From the NCBI GenBank assembly GCA_902761655.1, contig CACWLD010000007.1, forward strand, positions 59,050-123,049: 64,000 nucleotides of DNA. The letters run 5' to 3'. Made by a program: the position numbers and the translations under genes. Positions 10,524 through 18,316 of this stretch are shown here, piece after piece. Under the pieces are notes generated by a model that was not told the DNA's origin, made no database searches, and saw only the letters and a list, made by a program, of their open reading frames with translations. The stretch is from an uncultured Bacteroidia bacterium. GTDB taxonomy: Bacteria > Bacteroidota > Bacteroidia > Bacteroidales > UBA932. Each line of letters starts with the position of its first letter. Position 1 is the stretch's first letter.

Positions 10524-10682
10524 ATGGCAAAGAAAGCAGTAGCTACATTCGCAGCAAAGGCCGGTGCCAAGAGCATGGTCAAGTGCATCCGTATGGAGAA
10601 GTCTCCCAAGACCGGTGCATACGTATTTGTAGAGCATCTCGTAGAAGAGTCCAAGGCAAAGGAGTACTTCGACAAGAAGTAA
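10524..10682 (+). CDS. DUF4295 family protein, 52 residues
   Basis: A very small basic protein beginning MAKKAVATFAAKAGAKSMVK and ending AKEYFDKK. This matches DUF4295, a Bacteroidetes-restricted family nearly always found directly after rpmB and rpmG. It starts 22 nt after rpmG and is followed at once by a strong terminator. Position and charge suggest a ribosomal component. I recall a Bacteroidetes-specific large-subunit protein named bL38 that may be this family, but this is unverified. Confidence 0.88.
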   Translation: MAKKAVATFAAKAGAKSMVKCIRMEKSPKTGAYVFVEHLVEESKAKEYFDKK

Positions 10683-10703
10683 TCTCTCCTGAGAACACAT
10701 TAT

Positions 10704-10737
10704 AAAAAGGGCCTGCAATTGCTGCAGGCCTTTTTTA
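10704..10737. terminator. Bidirectional intrinsic terminator after the ribosomal protein genes
   Basis: GGCCTGCA/TGCAGGCC stem of 8 bp with a 5-nt loop, flanked by AAAAA on the left and TTTTTT on the right. It ends the plus-strand translation operon and can also end the convergent sulfhydrylase transcript, whose stop codon is at 10738. Confidence 0.9.
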
Positions 10738-12024
10738 TTATATCTTTTCGAAGGCTTGGTCCAGGTCCGCTATCAGGTCATCTATGTGCTCGGTGCCTAT
10801 GGACAGCCTTATGGTGCTCTGGAAGATGCCCTGGTCCGTGAGTTCGGCCTCCGTCAGCTGGGAGTGCGTGGTGGTGGCGGGGTGGATGACAAGGGACTTG
10901 ACATCGGCCACGTTGGCCAGGAGGGAGAAGATTTCAAGGGAATCTATGAAGCGGAAGGCTTCTTCCTTGCCGCCCTTTATCTCAAAGGTGAATATTGAGC
11001 CGCCGCCGTTGGGGAAGTACTTCAGGTACTGCTCGTGATCCGGGTGGGAAGGCAGGGCTGGGTGGTTGACCTTTGCTACCTTGGGGTGCTTGGAGAGGTA
11101 GTCCACCACCTTGAGGGCGTTCTGGACGTGCCTTTCAACGCGGAGCGAGAGGGTTTCGAGGCCTTGGAGGAAGATGAAGGCGCTGACAGGGGAGAGCGTG
11201 GAGCCCGTGTCGCGCAAAAGGATTGCGCGGGCGCGGGTGATGTACGCGGCGGGGCCTACGGCATCGGCAAATACAATTCCGTGGTAGCTGTAGTCAGGCT
11301 CAGTGAACTGGGGGAATTTGCCCGATGCCTTCCAGTCGAATTTTCCCGAATCAATGATAACTCCTCCGATGGTGGTGCCGTGGCCGCCGATGAACTTGGT
11401 GGCGGAGTGCACTACTATGTCCGCTCCGTACTCTATAGGGCGGAGTAGGAACGGCGTAGCAAAGGTGTTGTCAATGATAAGCGGGATGTTGTGAGCGTGG
11501 GCGATGTCAGCCACTGCCTTTATGTCTATGAGGTTGGAGTTGGGGTTGCCGAAGGACTCTATGAAGAAGAGCTTTGTCTCCGGGCGGATGGCCTTCTCAA
11601 AGTTTGAGAGGTCCGAAGGGTCTACAAAGGTGGTGGTGACTCCATAAGGCACCAAGGTGTGCTGGAGAAGGTCGTAGGTGCCTCCGTAAATGGTCTTTGC
11701 GCTCACTACGTGGTCCCCGGCCCTGGTGATGTTGAGGATGGAGTAAGTGATGGCGGCTGCGCCCGATGCAACTGCCAGGGCGCCTACGCCGCCTTCAAGC
11801 GCGGCAATCCTCTCCTCGAAGACTCCCTGAGTGGAGTTGGTGAGGCGGCTGTAGATGTTGCCGGGATCGGCCAGGCCAAAGCGTGCGGCGGCGTGCTCTG
11901 AATTATGGAATACATAGGAGGATGTCTGGTAAATTGGAACAGCCCTTGCGTCTGATGCCGGATCTGCGTGCTCCTGTCCCACGTGGAGCTGAAGGGTTTC
12001 GAAGTGTAATTTACGTGTGCTCAT
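10738..12024 (-). CDS. metY: O-acetylhomoserine sulfhydrylase (copy 1)
   Basis: PLP enzyme of the Cys/Met metabolism family; expected to make homocysteine from O-acetylhomoserine and sulfide. The 428-residue protein has [10 protein letters not shown] at the start, the family block [22 protein letters not shown] (split here around residues 58-79), and the PLP lysine K210 in [11 protein letters not shown]. The ATG at 12024 is preferred over an upstream one at 12063 because the extra 13 residues are unlike the family and overlap the promoter. It is divergent from an Lrp-type regulator. A second, distinct copy lies at 16922-18211. Confidence 0.93.
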   Translation of the reverse strand: MSTRKLHFETLQLHVGQEHADPASDARAVPIYQTSSYVFHNSEHAAARFGLADPGNIYSRLTNSTQGVFEERIAALEGGVGALAVASGAAAITYSILNITRAGDHVVSAKTIYGGTYDLLQHTLVPYGVTTTFVDPSDLSNFEKAIRPETKLFFIESFGNPNSNLIDIKAVADIAHAHNIPLIIDNTFATPFLLRPIEYGADIVVHSATKFIGGHGTTIGGVIIDSGKFDWKASGKFPQFTEPDYSYHGIVFADAVGPAAYITRARAILLRDTGSTLSPVSAFIFLQGLETLSLRVERHVQNALKVVDYLSKHPKVAKVNHPALPSHPDHEQYLKYFPNGGGSIFTFEIKGGKEEAFRFIDSLEIFSLLANVADVKSLVIHPATTTHSQLTEAELTDQGIFQSTIRLSIGTEHIDDLIADLDQAFEKI

Positions 12025-12060
12025 AATATTTGTCTTTTTGATTTGTCGTTTTGTCTTGTG

Positions 12061-12093
12061 CAAAGTTATGATGTGCAGAAATTACAACCAAGT
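12061..12093 (-). promoter_or_regulatory. Promoter of sulfhydrylase copy 1
   Basis: Minus-strand -7 box TAACTTTG (12061-12068) with TTGG (12088-12091) 19 nt upstream as a -33 element. It abuts the divergent regulator promoter, so one bound regulator could control both. Confidence 0.55.
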
Positions 12094-12105
12094 ACTTGTA
12101 AAATA

Positions 12106-12137
12106 TTGTTGTTTATTGCTAAAGATTCATATATTTG
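12106..12137 (+). promoter_or_regulatory. Promoter of the Lrp/AsnC regulator gene
   Basis: TTGTTG at 12106-12111 and the exact -7 box TATATTTG at 12130-12137 are spaced 18 nt apart. The start codon is 60 nt downstream. Confidence 0.55.
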
Positions 12138-12197
12138 TAGAAGAAACACTAATTTTTGGCCGCTTATTGGCGGGAAAACAGAAAAAAACCATCCCAT

Positions 12198-12662
12198 ATG
12201 ATAGAGAAACTGGACAGGACAGACATACAGATACTGAAAATACTTCAGGAAAATGGCCGTATTACGGTAAAGGAACTGGCATTCAAGGTGCATCTTTCCA
12301 CTACGCCGGTGTTCGAAAGAATGAAACGCCTGGAGAGCGAAGGCTATATCCAGCGCTATACGGCAGTGCTGAATCCGGCCAAGCTGGGCCGCGGATTCAT
12401 TGTCTTCTGCAGTGTACGCCTGCGGCGTATGGGCAAGGACATAGCGCACGATTTTGTCACACGTGTCAAGGATATCCCGGAGGTGGCGGAGTGCTATAAC
12501 ATATCGGGAGAATTTGATTATCTGCTCAAGATATATGCCCCGGATATGCAGTATTACAATAACTTCATCATTGATACGTTGGGGACCATTGACAGCCTGG
12601 GGTCCCTGCAAAGCTGGTTCGTGATGAATGAGATTAAAAACAGCTACGGTTTCGGCTTATAA
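12198..12662 (+). CDS. Lrp/AsnC-family transcriptional regulator
   Basis: Amino-acid-responsive DNA-binding protein. The 154-residue sequence starts MIEKLDRTDIQILKILQENG and has the N-terminal winged HTH (about 20-55, including VKELAFKVHLSTTPVFERM) and a C-terminal RAM effector domain (about 65-150, with the SGEFDYLLKI strand). The ATG at 12198 matches the family N-terminus; a longer frame from 12156 adds 14 unlikely residues. It is divergent from an O-acetylhomoserine sulfhydrylase gene, so control of sulfur amino-acid synthesis is the obvious guess, not shown by the sequence. Confidence 0.93.
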   Translation: MIEKLDRTDIQILKILQENGRITVKELAFKVHLSTTPVFERMKRLESEGYIQRYTAVLNPAKLGRGFIVFCSVRLRRMGKDIAHDFVTRVKDIPEVAECYNISGEFDYLLKIYAPDMQYYNNFIIDTLGTIDSLGSLQSWFVMNEIKNSYGFGL

Positions 12663-12666
12663 TTTG

Positions 12667-12674
12667 TAAATTTG
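12667..12674 (+). promoter_or_regulatory. Putative -7 box before the DUF4251 gene
   Basis: TAAATTTG matches TAnnTTTG and lies 26 nt before the ATG at 12701. It would drive the three coupled genes to 14417. Confidence 0.45.
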
Positions 12675-12700
12675 TTTCTGGACAATAATACTGACAGGAT

Positions 12701-13198
12701 ATGTTCAAAAGATTGATAACCATTTGCGCGCTGGCAATGATGTTTGCCGGCTGCGGCGTTCTTGCGGATAATATCACTCCGGAAGAGCAGGCCCTCGTAC
12801 AGCAGCGTCTTGACGCACGCAGTTTCAGGATCGATGCAGAGTTTATGCTGCCCCGCCGTGGCGGCCAGCAGGCTATCACCTCTCCTTACGGCATTACCGT
12901 AAACGACGGCACAATTATCTCCGCCCTTCCTTATGTGGGACAGGCCTGGGATCTTCCTTATGGCGGCGGAAAGGGCCTGAATTTCCAGGCTCCCATAGAT
13001 TCCTATACGGAAGAAAGGTCAGCCTCCAGGCGCACTATTGTGATTGGTACGGACAATGAGGAAGACTATGTGGTCTATCGCATAGAGGTCTTCAATAACG
13101 GCAAGGTGGATATGACTGTCCGTTCTCAGCACCGTGAGCAGATAAACTACCGCGGCCGTCTGGATCCGGAAAAAGACCCAAGCAAGAAAGATAAATGA
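12701..13198 (+). CDS. DUF4251 lipoprotein
   Basis: Function unknown. The 165-residue protein has a lipoprotein signal peptide with the lipobox ending FAGC (C18). The mature part carries the DUF4251 pattern: a variable N-terminal helix, then LPYVGQAWDLPYGGGKGLNF and a strand-rich C-terminal half. The family is Bacteroidetes-specific. Its stop overlaps the next start in ATGA, giving translational coupling to the rhodanese lipoprotein. Confidence 0.85.
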   Translation: MFKRLITICALAMMFAGCGVLADNITPEEQALVQQRLDARSFRIDAEFMLPRRGGQQAITSPYGITVNDGTIISALPYVGQAWDLPYGGGKGLNFQAPIDSYTEERSASRRTIVIGTDNEEDYVVYRIEVFNNGKVDMTVRSQHREQINYRGRLDPEKDPSKKDK

Positions 13199-13587
13199 GA
13201 ATAATGTCCTTTTTTGCCGCTCTGCTGGGACTGGCTTCCTGCGGCGGCGATTCCAACAAAGTGACCAACGTTGACCAGGGCCAGTTCCAGGCCCAGGTGG
13301 CGGCGGGTGCTTTCCTGCTGGATGTCCGTACGGAGGAGGAATACAGGGAAGCCCATCTTCCGGGAGCGGTCTATGCGGACTGGTATAAGGATGATTTCCT
13401 GCAGAAAGTGCAGGAGATATGCCCGGTAGAGAAAGAGATACCGCTTGCGATATACTGCCGCACTGGGCGCCGCAGCGCTGAAGCCGCTGCAGCCCTGTCA
13501 AAGGCAGGATACACCGTGTACAACCTCCTGGGTGGAATCACGGAGTGGATCAGTTCGGGATTGAAAGTAGAGTCAGAGACAGAATAA
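13195..13587 (+). CDS. Rhodanese-domain lipoprotein
   Basis: A single-domain sulfurtransferase-like protein of 130 residues. The lipobox LASC gives lipidated C16, so it should face the periplasm. The rhodanese fold runs from about 25 to 125 with FLLDVRTEEEYREAHLPGA and the active-site loop CRTGRRS, in which C88 would carry the persulfide. It overlaps the DUF4251 gene by 4 nt and the next gene by 1 nt. The substrate is unknown; the all-basic loop differs from thiosulfate-type CRKGVT loops. Confidence 0.9.
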   Translation: MRIMSFFAALLGLASCGGDSNKVTNVDQGQFQAQVAAGAFLLDVRTEEEYREAHLPGAVYADWYKDDFLQKVQEICPVEKEIPLAIYCRTGRRSAEAAAALSKAGYTVYNLLGGITEWISSGLKVESETE

Positions 13588-14417
13588 TGGGAAGGGCTAA
13601 ATGGATTGCAGGCGTTCTGGGATGGGTTGCGTATGGCCCCATCGGCGCCTTGCTGGGATATTTCTTCGGATCGGTAATAGATAAGACAATGGACGCTGCC
13701 AGACAAATTGGCAGCGGTTCTTCCAATACAGGTTCCGGTGGCACATACACAAGAGGCGGCACCTGGCCGGGGTCAGGCGCAGGTACTGGCGCGGGCACCT
13801 CGCAGGGCTCACGAACCACCTACAGCACCACGGAGCAGCGCAACAGCTTCTTCGTGAGCTTGCTGGTGCTGTCCGCGGCCGTGATAAGGGCCGATGGCAA
13901 AACCCTCCAGTCAGAGATAGACGTAGTCAAGGATTTCATCAGGCGCAATTTTGGCGATTACGCCGTAAACGAGGCGGAGCGCATATTGAACAATCTGGGT
14001 TCACAGCAGATAGACGTCTATTCTGTGGGCACCCAGATTGCTAATAATATGAACTACTCCCAGAGGCTGCAGCTGTTCCACTACCTCACCCAGATAGCCA
14101 TTGCCGACGGGGACTTCAGCAAATCAGAGAAAGATGTCCTGGAAGCTATTGGAGGAGCCATCAGGCTCAATTCTTCCGATATCTCATCCATAATTGCAAT
14201 GCACTACAAGGACAAGGAGTCCGCATATGCCGTGCTGGAGATATCCAGGTCAGCCACCAATGACGAGGTCAAGGCCGCGTACCGCCGAATGGCAATGAAA
14301 TACCATCCGGACAAGGTTGCAACCCTTGGTCCGGAGGTTCAGAAAGCGGCCGAGGAAAAATTCCGTAAGATCCAGGAGGCCTACGAGACCATCAAGAAGG
14401 AACGCGGTATTACTTAA
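13587..14417 (+). CDS. TerB-like / DnaJ-domain protein (DjlA type)
   Basis: Co-chaperone-like membrane-anchored protein of 276 residues. Residues 1-33 form a Gly-rich hydrophobic anchor (WVAYGPIGALLGYFFGSV). Next come a Gly/Ser/Thr-rich linker (about 42-80), a TerB-like helical domain (about 85-205), and a C-terminal J domain (211-276) with the HPD motif at 240-242 in MKYHPDKVATLG. This order is that of DjlA proteins, which stimulate DnaK. The ATG at 13587 shares a base with the preceding stop (TAATG). An in-frame ATG at 13545 lies inside the rhodanese gene and is not favoured. Confidence 0.88.
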   Translation: MGRAKWIAGVLGWVAYGPIGALLGYFFGSVIDKTMDAARQIGSGSSNTGSGGTYTRGGTWPGSGAGTGAGTSQGSRTTYSTTEQRNSFFVSLLVLSAAVIRADGKTLQSEIDVVKDFIRRNFGDYAVNEAERILNNLGSQQIDVYSVGTQIANNMNYSQRLQLFHYLTQIAIADGDFSKSEKDVLEAIGGAIRLNSSDISSIIAMHYKDKESAYAVLEISRSATNDEVKAAYRRMAMKYHPDKVATLGPEVQKAAEEKFRKIQEAYETIKKERGIT

Positions 14418-14940
14418 TAATTCTGTAATATCCTTCCTTGCGCGGCTTAGGAGTAAGAGGCTCCATATCTGGATAGCCAAGAGCAAGCGCGCCTACGCCA
14501 ATAACGTCCTCTTTTACGCCCAGCTCCTTGAGCAGGGCTTTTCCTTCTTCTGTCTCGAACATTTCCCTCTCGCGGTTGATCCAGCAGGAGCCCAGGCCTA
14601 TGGCGTATGCGGCGTTCATCATATTGCCAAGCACAAGGCTTGCGTCAGGAACTCCGTTGGCCCATTTCTCCGGGCGTGAGGCAAATACAAGCACGTATGT
14701 GGGGGCTCCGTAGAAGGGGTTCACGTCGCGGCCCCATACTTCCGCATTCAGTTTGGCAATCTTCTCCATCAGTTCAGGATTCTGCACTGCCACTATCCAC
14801 GGGTCCTGGAATCCCATAGCGGTGGGGGCCCAGGTGCCGGCCTCGAGCACGGTCTTGAGCTCTTCGTCAGTAATCTGGACTTTCTTGAATTTTCTGATGC
14901 TGCGCCTGTTCTTGAGCGCGTCAATGACTGTATTGCTCAT
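14410..14940 (-). CDS. Nitroreductase-family flavoprotein
   Basis: FMN-dependent NAD(P)H oxidoreductase of 176 residues. The N-terminal signature ALKNRRSIRKFKKVQITDEEL and the FMN-contacting APTAMGFQDPW (about 38-48) identify the family, with LVLGNMMNAAYAIGLGSCWI in the middle. The physiological substrate cannot be inferred. Its 3' end overlaps the convergent J-domain gene by 8 nt. Confidence 0.92.
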   Translation of the reverse strand: MSNTVIDALKNRRSIRKFKKVQITDEELKTVLEAGTWAPTAMGFQDPWIVAVQNPELMEKIAKLNAEVWGRDVNPFYGAPTYVLVFASRPEKWANGVPDASLVLGNMMNAAYAIGLGSCWINREREMFETEEGKALLKELGVKEDVIGVGALALGYPDMEPLTPKPRKEGYYRIIK

Positions 14941-14950
14941 ATTATCGTAA

Positions 14951-15445
14951 TTATAAGATTTTCAATGCTATGCGGGCGCAGGCCTCAGCGTCCGCAAGGG
15001 CGTGGTGATGGTTCAGAAGGTCATACCCACAGGCTGCCGCCACGGTCTGAAGCTGAAGGTTGGGGAGGCTGTTTCCAAAATGGCGCTTTGCCGCGCGCAG
15101 TGTGTCATAGAACTTGTAGTCCGGGTAATCCATCTGGTATACCTTGAACACTTCTTTGAGGCATCCTTCGTCAAAGCGGCTGTTATGCGCGACTAAGGGC
15201 AGGCCCTCAATCATAGGAGCTATCTTTTCCCACACATACGGGAATACCGGGGCGTCTTCAGTATCCTCCTCGCAAAGGCCGTGGACCATTTTGCAGAACC
15301 ACTGATAATACTCCGGTTCCGGATGGATAAGGCTGTAGAAATAGTCCACTATCTTTCCGCCGCGCACAATGACCACTCCAACGCTGCAAACGCTGGAACG
15401 GTATTCGTTGGCCGTTTCAAAATCTATTGCCGCAAAATCTGTCAT
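14951..15445 (-). CDS. DEDDh 3'-5' exonuclease (DNA polymerase III epsilon-like)
   Basis: Metal-dependent exonuclease of 164 residues. Exo I is AAIDFETAN (D8, E10), Exo II is VAHNSRFDEGCL, and Exo III is HHALADAEACARIA, giving the full DEDDh set. It lacks other domains, so it is a stand-alone epsilon-like nuclease, not clearly the replicative proofreader. It is 8 nt downstream of a small basic protein gene and 10 nt upstream of the nitroreductase gene; these probably share a transcript. Confidence 0.92.
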   Translation of the reverse strand: MTDFAAIDFETANEYRSSVCSVGVVIVRGGKIVDYFYSLIHPEPEYYQWFCKMVHGLCEEDTEDAPVFPYVWEKIAPMIEGLPLVAHNSRFDEGCLKEVFKVYQMDYPDYKFYDTLRAAKRHFGNSLPNLQLQTVAAACGYDLLNHHHALADAEACARIALKIL

Positions 15446-15452
15446 AGTGCTG

Positions 15453-15641
15453 TCAGTCTTCAGATATCTGTTTCTTTATCCTTTTACGGTCGTAGACCTT
15501 CTTGGATTTGTGAAGGGCCTTGCGGAAGGATACCGGCTTGCCGTGCTCCGCAATCTCCTCCAGCCTTGCCGCCCTCCTCTGTGCCAGCATATAGTCCGCC
15601 TCCGTAATCCGCAGTTTCTTCAGCCCCTTTTTCCGTTTCAT
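15453..15641 (-). CDS. Small highly basic protein of unknown function
   Basis: A 62-residue protein starting MKRKKGLKKLRITEADY, with about one third Lys/Arg, a central helix LAQRRAARLEEIAEHG and a basic end KKVYDRKRIKKQ. I do not recognise a named domain, though similar short proteins occur in Bacteroidales. The frame is tightly packed before the exonuclease gene (8 nt), which supports it being real. RNA or DNA binding is a guess from charge only. A weak -7-like TATATTTA lies at 15646-15653. Confidence 0.7.
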   Translation of the reverse strand: MKRKKGLKKLRITEADYMLAQRRAARLEEIAEHGKPVSFRKALHKSKKVYDRKRIKKQISED

Positions 15642-15764
15642 ATCGTAAATATAGAATAATTTTCCTTATGTTTTCTTGTTGTTCCAAGTTCCCGGTGGCA
15701 GCAGTGGGTTGAAAGTGCTGGGGGTGTCTGAGGGGATCGCCCCCTCAATGAATACGTGCTCCAA
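15642..15764. other. Non-coding gap with a small GC hairpin
   Basis: Between the small basic gene and the tRNA-Ala terminator. It contains GAGGGG/CCCCTC with a 5-nt loop at 15730-15746, flanked by GGTGTC (15723-15728) and AATG (15747-15750). A similar GGTGTC-hairpin-AATG layout occurs near the right edge of the window. No gene was seen. Confidence 0.4.
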
Positions 15765-15798
15765 CAAAAAATAGCAGGCCGCAGCCTGCTATTTTTTG
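15765..15798 (-). terminator. Perfect 15-bp terminator hairpin of tRNA-Ala
   Basis: The arms at 15765-15779 and 15784-15798 pair perfectly around a 4-nt loop, with six A/T pairs at the base giving a T-run on both strands. It begins right after the tRNA 3' end on the minus strand. Confidence 0.9.
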
Positions 15799-15871
15799 TG
15801 GAGCATAGCGGAATCGAACCGCTGACCTTTTGAATGCCATTCAAACGCTCTACCAACTGAGCTAATACCCC
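15799..15871 (-). tRNA. tRNA-Ala (anticodon GGC)
   Basis: The 73-nt gene folds as a full cloverleaf. The acceptor stem GGGGTAT/ATGCTCC contains the G3:U70 wobble pair that is the alanine identity element. The D arm is TAGCTCAGTTGGTAGAGC. The anticodon stem TTTGA/TCAAA encloses loop ATGGCAT (anticodon GGC), and the T arm has GGTTCGATTCC. The discriminator is A and CCA is not encoded. Confidence 0.97.
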
Positions 15872-15881
15872 TTGTGAGTTG

Positions 15882-15911
15882 CAAATATACAACTTTTTCC
15901 GCCAAATCAAA
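15882..15911 (-). promoter_or_regulatory. Promoter of tRNA-Ala
   Basis: Minus-strand -7 box TATATTTG (15882-15889) with TTTG (15908-15911) 18 nt upstream. The -33 element overlaps the stop-codon region of metX. Confidence 0.6.
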
Positions 15912-16917
15912 GAAGCGGAGCTATAATTCCTTCCAATTGTTCGTTTTCCAGCAGGAACCCGTCGTGCCCAAAGTCAGAAAACATACGGGCGAAATGGCAG
16001 TTGGGAATCATATCGGACATTTCCTTGACCTCAGAGCACGGGAACAGGCAGTCAGTGTCTATGCCGGCCGCGACGCAGTTGGCGGTAATGCGGGACAAGG
16101 CTGCCTGGCAGCCGCCCCTGCCGCGGCCAACGTTGTGGCTGTCAAGGCTGTAGGACAGATACCAGTAACTGTATGCGTCAAAGCGGTCGGACAGTTTCTT
16201 GCCCTGGTACCTTTCGTAGGTGCAGGCCTTGTTCGCGAACATAGTGTCCGGATCCGTCTCGCTTTGGGTGAGCTTGTACCCTTCATAGCTGCGGTAGGAG
16301 ATAAGCGCTATGGCGCGCGCAGCCCTGAGTCCGGCTTCGCCTCCCTTGAGGCTGGCGGCCTCGCGGAAGGTAGGATCGGCCTCCATAGCCATCCTCTGAG
16401 CCTCCTCGTAGGCAGTGAGGTATGGGCTTGTGCGGTGGAGGGTTGCCATAAAGATGGCGTTCTTCACGCGCTCTGGCTGCATTATGCTCATCTCCAAGGC
16501 CTGGAAACCGCCAATGGACGGTCCCATCAGTATATCTACGCGCTCTATTCCCAGGTAATCCATCACTGCAAAATTGCATTTGCAGATATCCCTTACCGTA
16601 ACGCGCGGGAAGTCAAAGTAGAAAGGCTTGCCGGTGGCCGGGTTGATGCTGGCCGGGCTGCTGGTCCCGTAAGGGGATCCCAGCATATTCACGCAGACCA
16701 CATAATACTTGTCCGGATCTATGAACTTGCCGGGACCAACCAGTCCGGGCCACCAGTCCTGGGGGTCCGAATTGCCGGTAAGGGCGTGGCATATCCATAC
16801 CACCTTGTCTCCTTTGGCGTATTCCCTGTCGGAGGTGTGGTAAAGCACGTCCACCGTATCCAGGTGTCCGCCAGCTTCAAAATGGAAGTCCTTGACGATT
16901 ATCTTGTGGCTTTGCAT
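15907..16917 (-). CDS. metX: Homoserine O-acetyltransferase
   Basis: Alpha/beta-hydrolase enzyme that acetylates homoserine with acetyl-CoA, activating it for direct sulfhydrylation. The 336-residue protein has the nucleophile S134 in MGPSIGGFQALEM and the catalytic histidine H318 in SDFGHDGFL near the C-terminus. The ATG at 16917 gives the natural family start; extending to 16986 would run back into the upstream gene. It starts 4 nt after the stop of metY copy 2, so donor and acceptor enzymes of the pathway are co-expressed. Confidence 0.93.
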   Translation of the reverse strand: MQSHKIIVKDFHFEAGGHLDTVDVLYHTSDREYAKGDKVVWICHALTGNSDPQDWWPGLVGPGKFIDPDKYYVVCVNMLGSPYGTSSPASINPATGKPFYFDFPRVTVRDICKCNFAVMDYLGIERVDILMGPSIGGFQALEMSIMQPERVKNAIFMATLHRTSPYLTAYEEAQRMAMEADPTFREAASLKGGEAGLRAARAIALISYRSYEGYKLTQSETDPDTMFANKACTYERYQGKKLSDRFDAYSYWYLSYSLDSHNVGRGRGGCQAALSRITANCVAAGIDTDCLFPCSEVKEMSDMIPNCHFARMFSDFGHDGFLLENEQLEGIIAPLL

Positions 16918-16921
16918 ATCT

Positions 16922-18211
16922 TTATTTCTGTGCTGCGGCCTTGAATGCCTGGTCGAAATCTGCAATGAGGTCCTCCGGGTCTTCAAGACCTATGCTGAGG
17001 CGCATCAGGTCCGGGTCTACGCCCGCCTCAAGCAGCTGCTGGTCAGTGAGCTGACGGTGAGTGTGCGCCGCAGGATGGAGGATGCAGGTGTAGCAGTCCG
17101 CAACGTGGGTCTCAATGGTCACAAGCCTCAGGTGGTCCATAAAACGGTTGGTGAAGTCCCTGTCTGCATTGAGGGCGAAGGCCATCACTCCGCTGGTGCC
17201 ATCGGGCAGATATTTTAACTGCAGGGCGTGGTCAGGATCGCTTTCCAGTTCGGGGAAACGGACCCATTTTACGCAAGGGTGCTGCTCAAGATAGCGGGCA
17301 ATCTTGAGGGCGCTGCTGTTCTGGCGCTTCACCCTTACTTCCAGGCTCTGGAGTCCCAGGTTTATGTAATATGCGTTCTGCGGGCTCTGGATGCATCCAA
17401 AGTCCCTCATAAGCTGGCTTGTAGCCTTTGTTATGTATGCCAGCTTGCCGAATTTCTTGGTATAGGTGAGGCCGTGGTATGAAGGGTCAGGGGAGCAGAG
17501 TCCGGGGAACTTGTCGGCATATGTATCCCAGGGGAAATTGCCGCTGTCCACAATTGCTCCGCCCACTGAAGATCCGTGGCCGTCTATGTACTTTGTGGTG
17601 GAATGGGTGACGATGTCCGCGCCGAACTCTATTGGACGGCAGAACACCGGGGTGGGGAAGGTGTTGTCCACGATGAGCGGAACCCCGTGCCTGTGGGCTA
17701 TTGCCGCGAGCCTCTCAATGTCCAGCACCCTGACACCGGGGTTGGTGAGGGTCTCTGCGAAGAGGAGCTTTGTGTTGGGCTTGAAAGCCTTCTCGAACTC
17801 CTCGTCAGAGGCGTTTTGGTCTATGATGGTGACGTCGATGCCCATCTTTGGGAAAGTGGTTCCGAACAGGTTGTATGTGCCGCCGTAGATATTTGCGGTG
17901 GTGATCATATGCTGTCCGGTCTCGCAGATGTTGAAGCAGGCAAAGAAGTTTGCTGCCTGGCCGGAGGAGGTGAGCATTCCGGCAACACCGCCTTCCATTG
18001 CAGCGAGCCTTGCGGCTACGTGGTCGTTTGTGGGGTTCTGCAGGCGGGTGTAGAAGTATCCTGCTTCTTCCAGGTCGAACAGGCGGCCCATCTGGTCGCT
18101 TGTGGTGTATTTGAATGTCGTGCTCTGGATAATTGGAATCTGGCGGGGACCGCCGTTCTCCGGCTCATACCCTGCGTGGACTCCCAGGGTTCCTATCTTG
18201 TCCTTGTTCAT
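16922..18211 (-). CDS. metY: O-acetylhomoserine sulfhydrylase (copy 2)
   Basis: Makes homocysteine from O-acetylhomoserine and sulfide, with PLP on K207 of HSTTKYIDGHGSSVGG. The 429-residue protein has TLGVHAGYEPENGGPRQIPI at the start and the YTRLQNPTNDHVAARLAAMEGG block (residues 54-75). It is clearly diverged from copy 1 (10738-12024) rather than a recent duplicate. It forms an operon with metX, so this copy is the more likely methionine-pathway enzyme. The leader between promoter and ATG is short and holds no SAM riboswitch. Confidence 0.94.
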   Translation of the reverse strand: MNKDKIGTLGVHAGYEPENGGPRQIPIIQSTTFKYTTSDQMGRLFDLEEAGYFYTRLQNPTNDHVAARLAAMEGGVAGMLTSSGQAANFFACFNICETGQHMITTANIYGGTYNLFGTTFPKMGIDVTIIDQNASDEEFEKAFKPNTKLLFAETLTNPGVRVLDIERLAAIAHRHGVPLIVDNTFPTPVFCRPIEFGADIVTHSTTKYIDGHGSSVGGAIVDSGNFPWDTYADKFPGLCSPDPSYHGLTYTKKFGKLAYITKATSQLMRDFGCIQSPQNAYYINLGLQSLEVRVKRQNSSALKIARYLEQHPCVKWVRFPELESDPDHALQLKYLPDGTSGVMAFALNADRDFTNRFMDHLRLVTIETHVADCYTCILHPAAHTHRQLTDQQLLEAGVDPDLMRLSIGLEDPEDLIADFDQAFKAAAQK

Positions 18212-18233
18212 TTAACTAACCTTTAAAATCATA

Positions 18234-18263
18234 CAAAGTTAATTATTTGGAATGAAATTCAAG
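18234..18263 (-). promoter_or_regulatory. Promoter of the metY-metX operon
   Basis: Minus-strand -7 box TAACTTTG (18234-18241), 22 nt before the ATG, with CTTG (18260-18263) 18 nt upstream. It is back-to-back with the ftsY promoter. Confidence 0.5.
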
Positions 18264-18288
18264 AATCAGATTATCAAATCTTATTTCG

Positions 18289-18296
18289 TATATTTG
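18289..18296 (+). promoter_or_regulatory. Putative -7 box for ftsY
   Basis: TATATTTG exact match, 20 nt before the ftsY ATG at 18317. Confidence 0.5.
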
Positions 18297-18316
18297 CAAG
18301 ATACAGGATAACCGTT

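Noticed and set aside
12025-12063. Longer N-terminus for sulfhydrylase copy 1
   Set aside because: The 13 extra residues are basic and unlike the family, and the region holds the promoter leader.
15638-15910. Minus-strand frame of 90 codons across tRNA-Ala
   Set aside because: Contains the translated tRNA (the VLAQLVERLNG-type stretch often seen in false tRNA-derived frames) and its terminator.
18212-18233. SAM riboswitch before metY-metX
   Set aside because: The leader from the -7 box to the ATG is about 20 nt, too short for any known SAM-sensing RNA.
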